Below are positions 5,025 to 5,713 of a stretch of 5,713 bases of DNA, in pieces (within the stretch, counting starts at the first letter, position 1; each line of letters begins with the position of its first letter). The stretch lies in assembly GCA_945868195.1 (NCBI GenBank), contig CAMBLP010000139.1, positions 1 to 5,713 on the forward strand, read 5' to 3'. The DNA is from Bordetella parapertussis (GTDB lineage: Bacteria; Pseudomonadota; Gammaproteobacteria; Burkholderiales; Burkholderiaceae_B). The notes beneath the pieces were generated by a model, which saw nothing but the letters and a program-made list of their open reading frames with translations, ran no database searches and was not told the DNA's origin. A program made the position numbers and the translations under genes.

Positions 5025-5713
5025 ATGCGCCGTACTCTGATCGCTGCGGCCCTTTCAGCCGCGATGCTATTGCCCGGCTTGGGCTTTGCCAAAACATTTA
5101 AATGGACCAGCCAGGGCGATATCCTGACACTGGACCCTCACTCACAAAACGAAGGCCTGAACATCGCCGCTAACTTGTGGGTCTACGATCCGCTGGTCAA
5201 GTACAACGAAAAATTCGAAGTCGTGCCTTCGCTGGCAACATCGTGGGAACGCCTCAATCCCACTACGATGCGTTTCAAATTGCGCCCCAATGTAAAGTTC
5301 CAGGACGGCACACCGTTCACGGCAGATGACGTTGTGTTTTCGCTCAAGCGCGCCATGGCACCTTCCTCACAGTTCAAGTCCTATGTGGCGGGTATCACTG
5401 AGGTCAAGGCCGTAGACCCATTGACCGTGGATGTCATCACTGGAGGTCCCAATCCTGTCTTGCTGCGTCAGTTGCCCTCGCTGGGCATCATGAGCAAAGC
5501 CTGGGCGGAAAAGAACAATGCCGTGTTGCCTCAGGATTTCAATAAAAAAGAGGAAAGCTTCTCAGCACGTAATGCGATGGGCACAGGCCCCTATCAGCTC
5601 AAGTCGCGCGAAGTCGATATCAAAACGGTTTACGTTGAAAATCCTAACTGGTGGGGCAAGCCGACCAAAACAGGTAACGTGACAGAGATCGTCTACACCC
5701 CGATCAAGCAGAA
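5025..5713 (+). CDS. ABC transporter substrate-binding protein, family 5 (DppA/OppA-like), partial (C-terminal part beyond right edge)
   Basis: Periplasmic binding component of a peptide/nickel/opine-type ABC importer; it captures the ligand and delivers it to a membrane permease. The first 229 residues are visible, less than half of a usual family member (about 500-540). Residues 1-22 form a Sec signal peptide: MRRT, then a hydrophobic stretch (LIAAALSAAMLLPG), with likely cleavage after Ala22. The mature protein opens with the typical first strand and LDPHSQNE. The family signature is clear at about 69-110: SLATSWE, FKLRPNVKFQDGTPFTA, DDVVFSLKRAM. Later GTGPYQL (186-192) and NPNWWG (206-211) are also typical. 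AGGAG lies 6 bases before the ATG. No permease or ATPase genes are in view; they may follow to the right. The ligand cannot be assigned from sequence. Confidence 0.93.
   Translation, partial: MRRTLIAAALSAAMLLPGLGFAKTFKWTSQGDILTLDPHSQNEGLNIAANLWVYDPLVKYNEKFEVVPSLATSWERLNPTTMRFKLRPNVKFQDGTPFTADDVVFSLKRAMAPSSQFKSYVAGITEVKAVDPLTVDVITGGPNPVLLRQLPSLGIMSKAWAEKNNAVLPQDFNKKEESFSARNAMGTGPYQLKSREVDIKTVYVENPNWWGKPTKTGNVTEIVYTPIKQ

Noticed and set aside
1..5713. CRISPR array, tRNA/rRNA genes, insertion sequences or phage genes
   Set aside because: No regularly spaced repeats, cloverleaf-like segments, transposase motifs or terminal inverted repeats were seen.

Overview
The window looks like a piece of a betaproteobacterial chromosome, probably Burkholderiales. 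This is inferred from the long tandem-type UvrA, the periplasmic family 5 solute-binding protein next to a cyclase-family enzyme, and moderately GC-rich codon use. No rRNA, tRNA, CRISPR array, insertion sequence or phage gene is visible. It reads as ordinary chromosomal sequence with a few unusual details.

Layout. Bases 1-3431 (minus strand) are one uninterrupted reading frame for a UvrA-type excinuclease subunit that runs off the left edge. The 1143 residues visible hold a complete two-ABC UvrA module, a short linker, and the start of a second UvrA module with a third Walker A motif. This is therefore a tandem UvrA, longer than the usual protein of about 940 residues. Bases 3432-3533 are a divergent intergenic region with inverted repeats and no recognisable LexA box. 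Bases 3534-3665 (plus strand) encode a 43-residue, very basic small protein with its own ribosome-binding site, closely followed by a strong intrinsic terminator (3705-3743). Bases 3744-3841 carry a tandem 9-bp repeat with an overlapping palindrome, then the ribosome-binding site of the next gene.

Bases 3842-4897 (plus) encode a 351-residue protein of the cyclase / kynurenine-formamidase-like family in which two of the usual metal-binding histidines appear to be glutamines. Bases 4898-5024 hold a C9 tract, a pair of AAGCTT sites one helical turn apart, and a good sigma70-like promoter. From 5025 to the right edge lies the N-terminal 229 residues of a secreted ABC transporter substrate-binding protein of the DppA/OppA type.

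How the genes relate. The DNA-repair gene is transcribed away from everything else. The small-protein gene is insulated by its terminator. The cyclase-family enzyme and the solute-binding protein share an orientation and may form an uptake-plus-hydrolysis unit for an amide, ester or peptide-like compound. The solute-binding protein has its own promoter, so this link is only an inference. I see no clear evidence for a wholly new system. The best leads are the tandem UvrA, the small basic protein and the atypical cyclase metal site.
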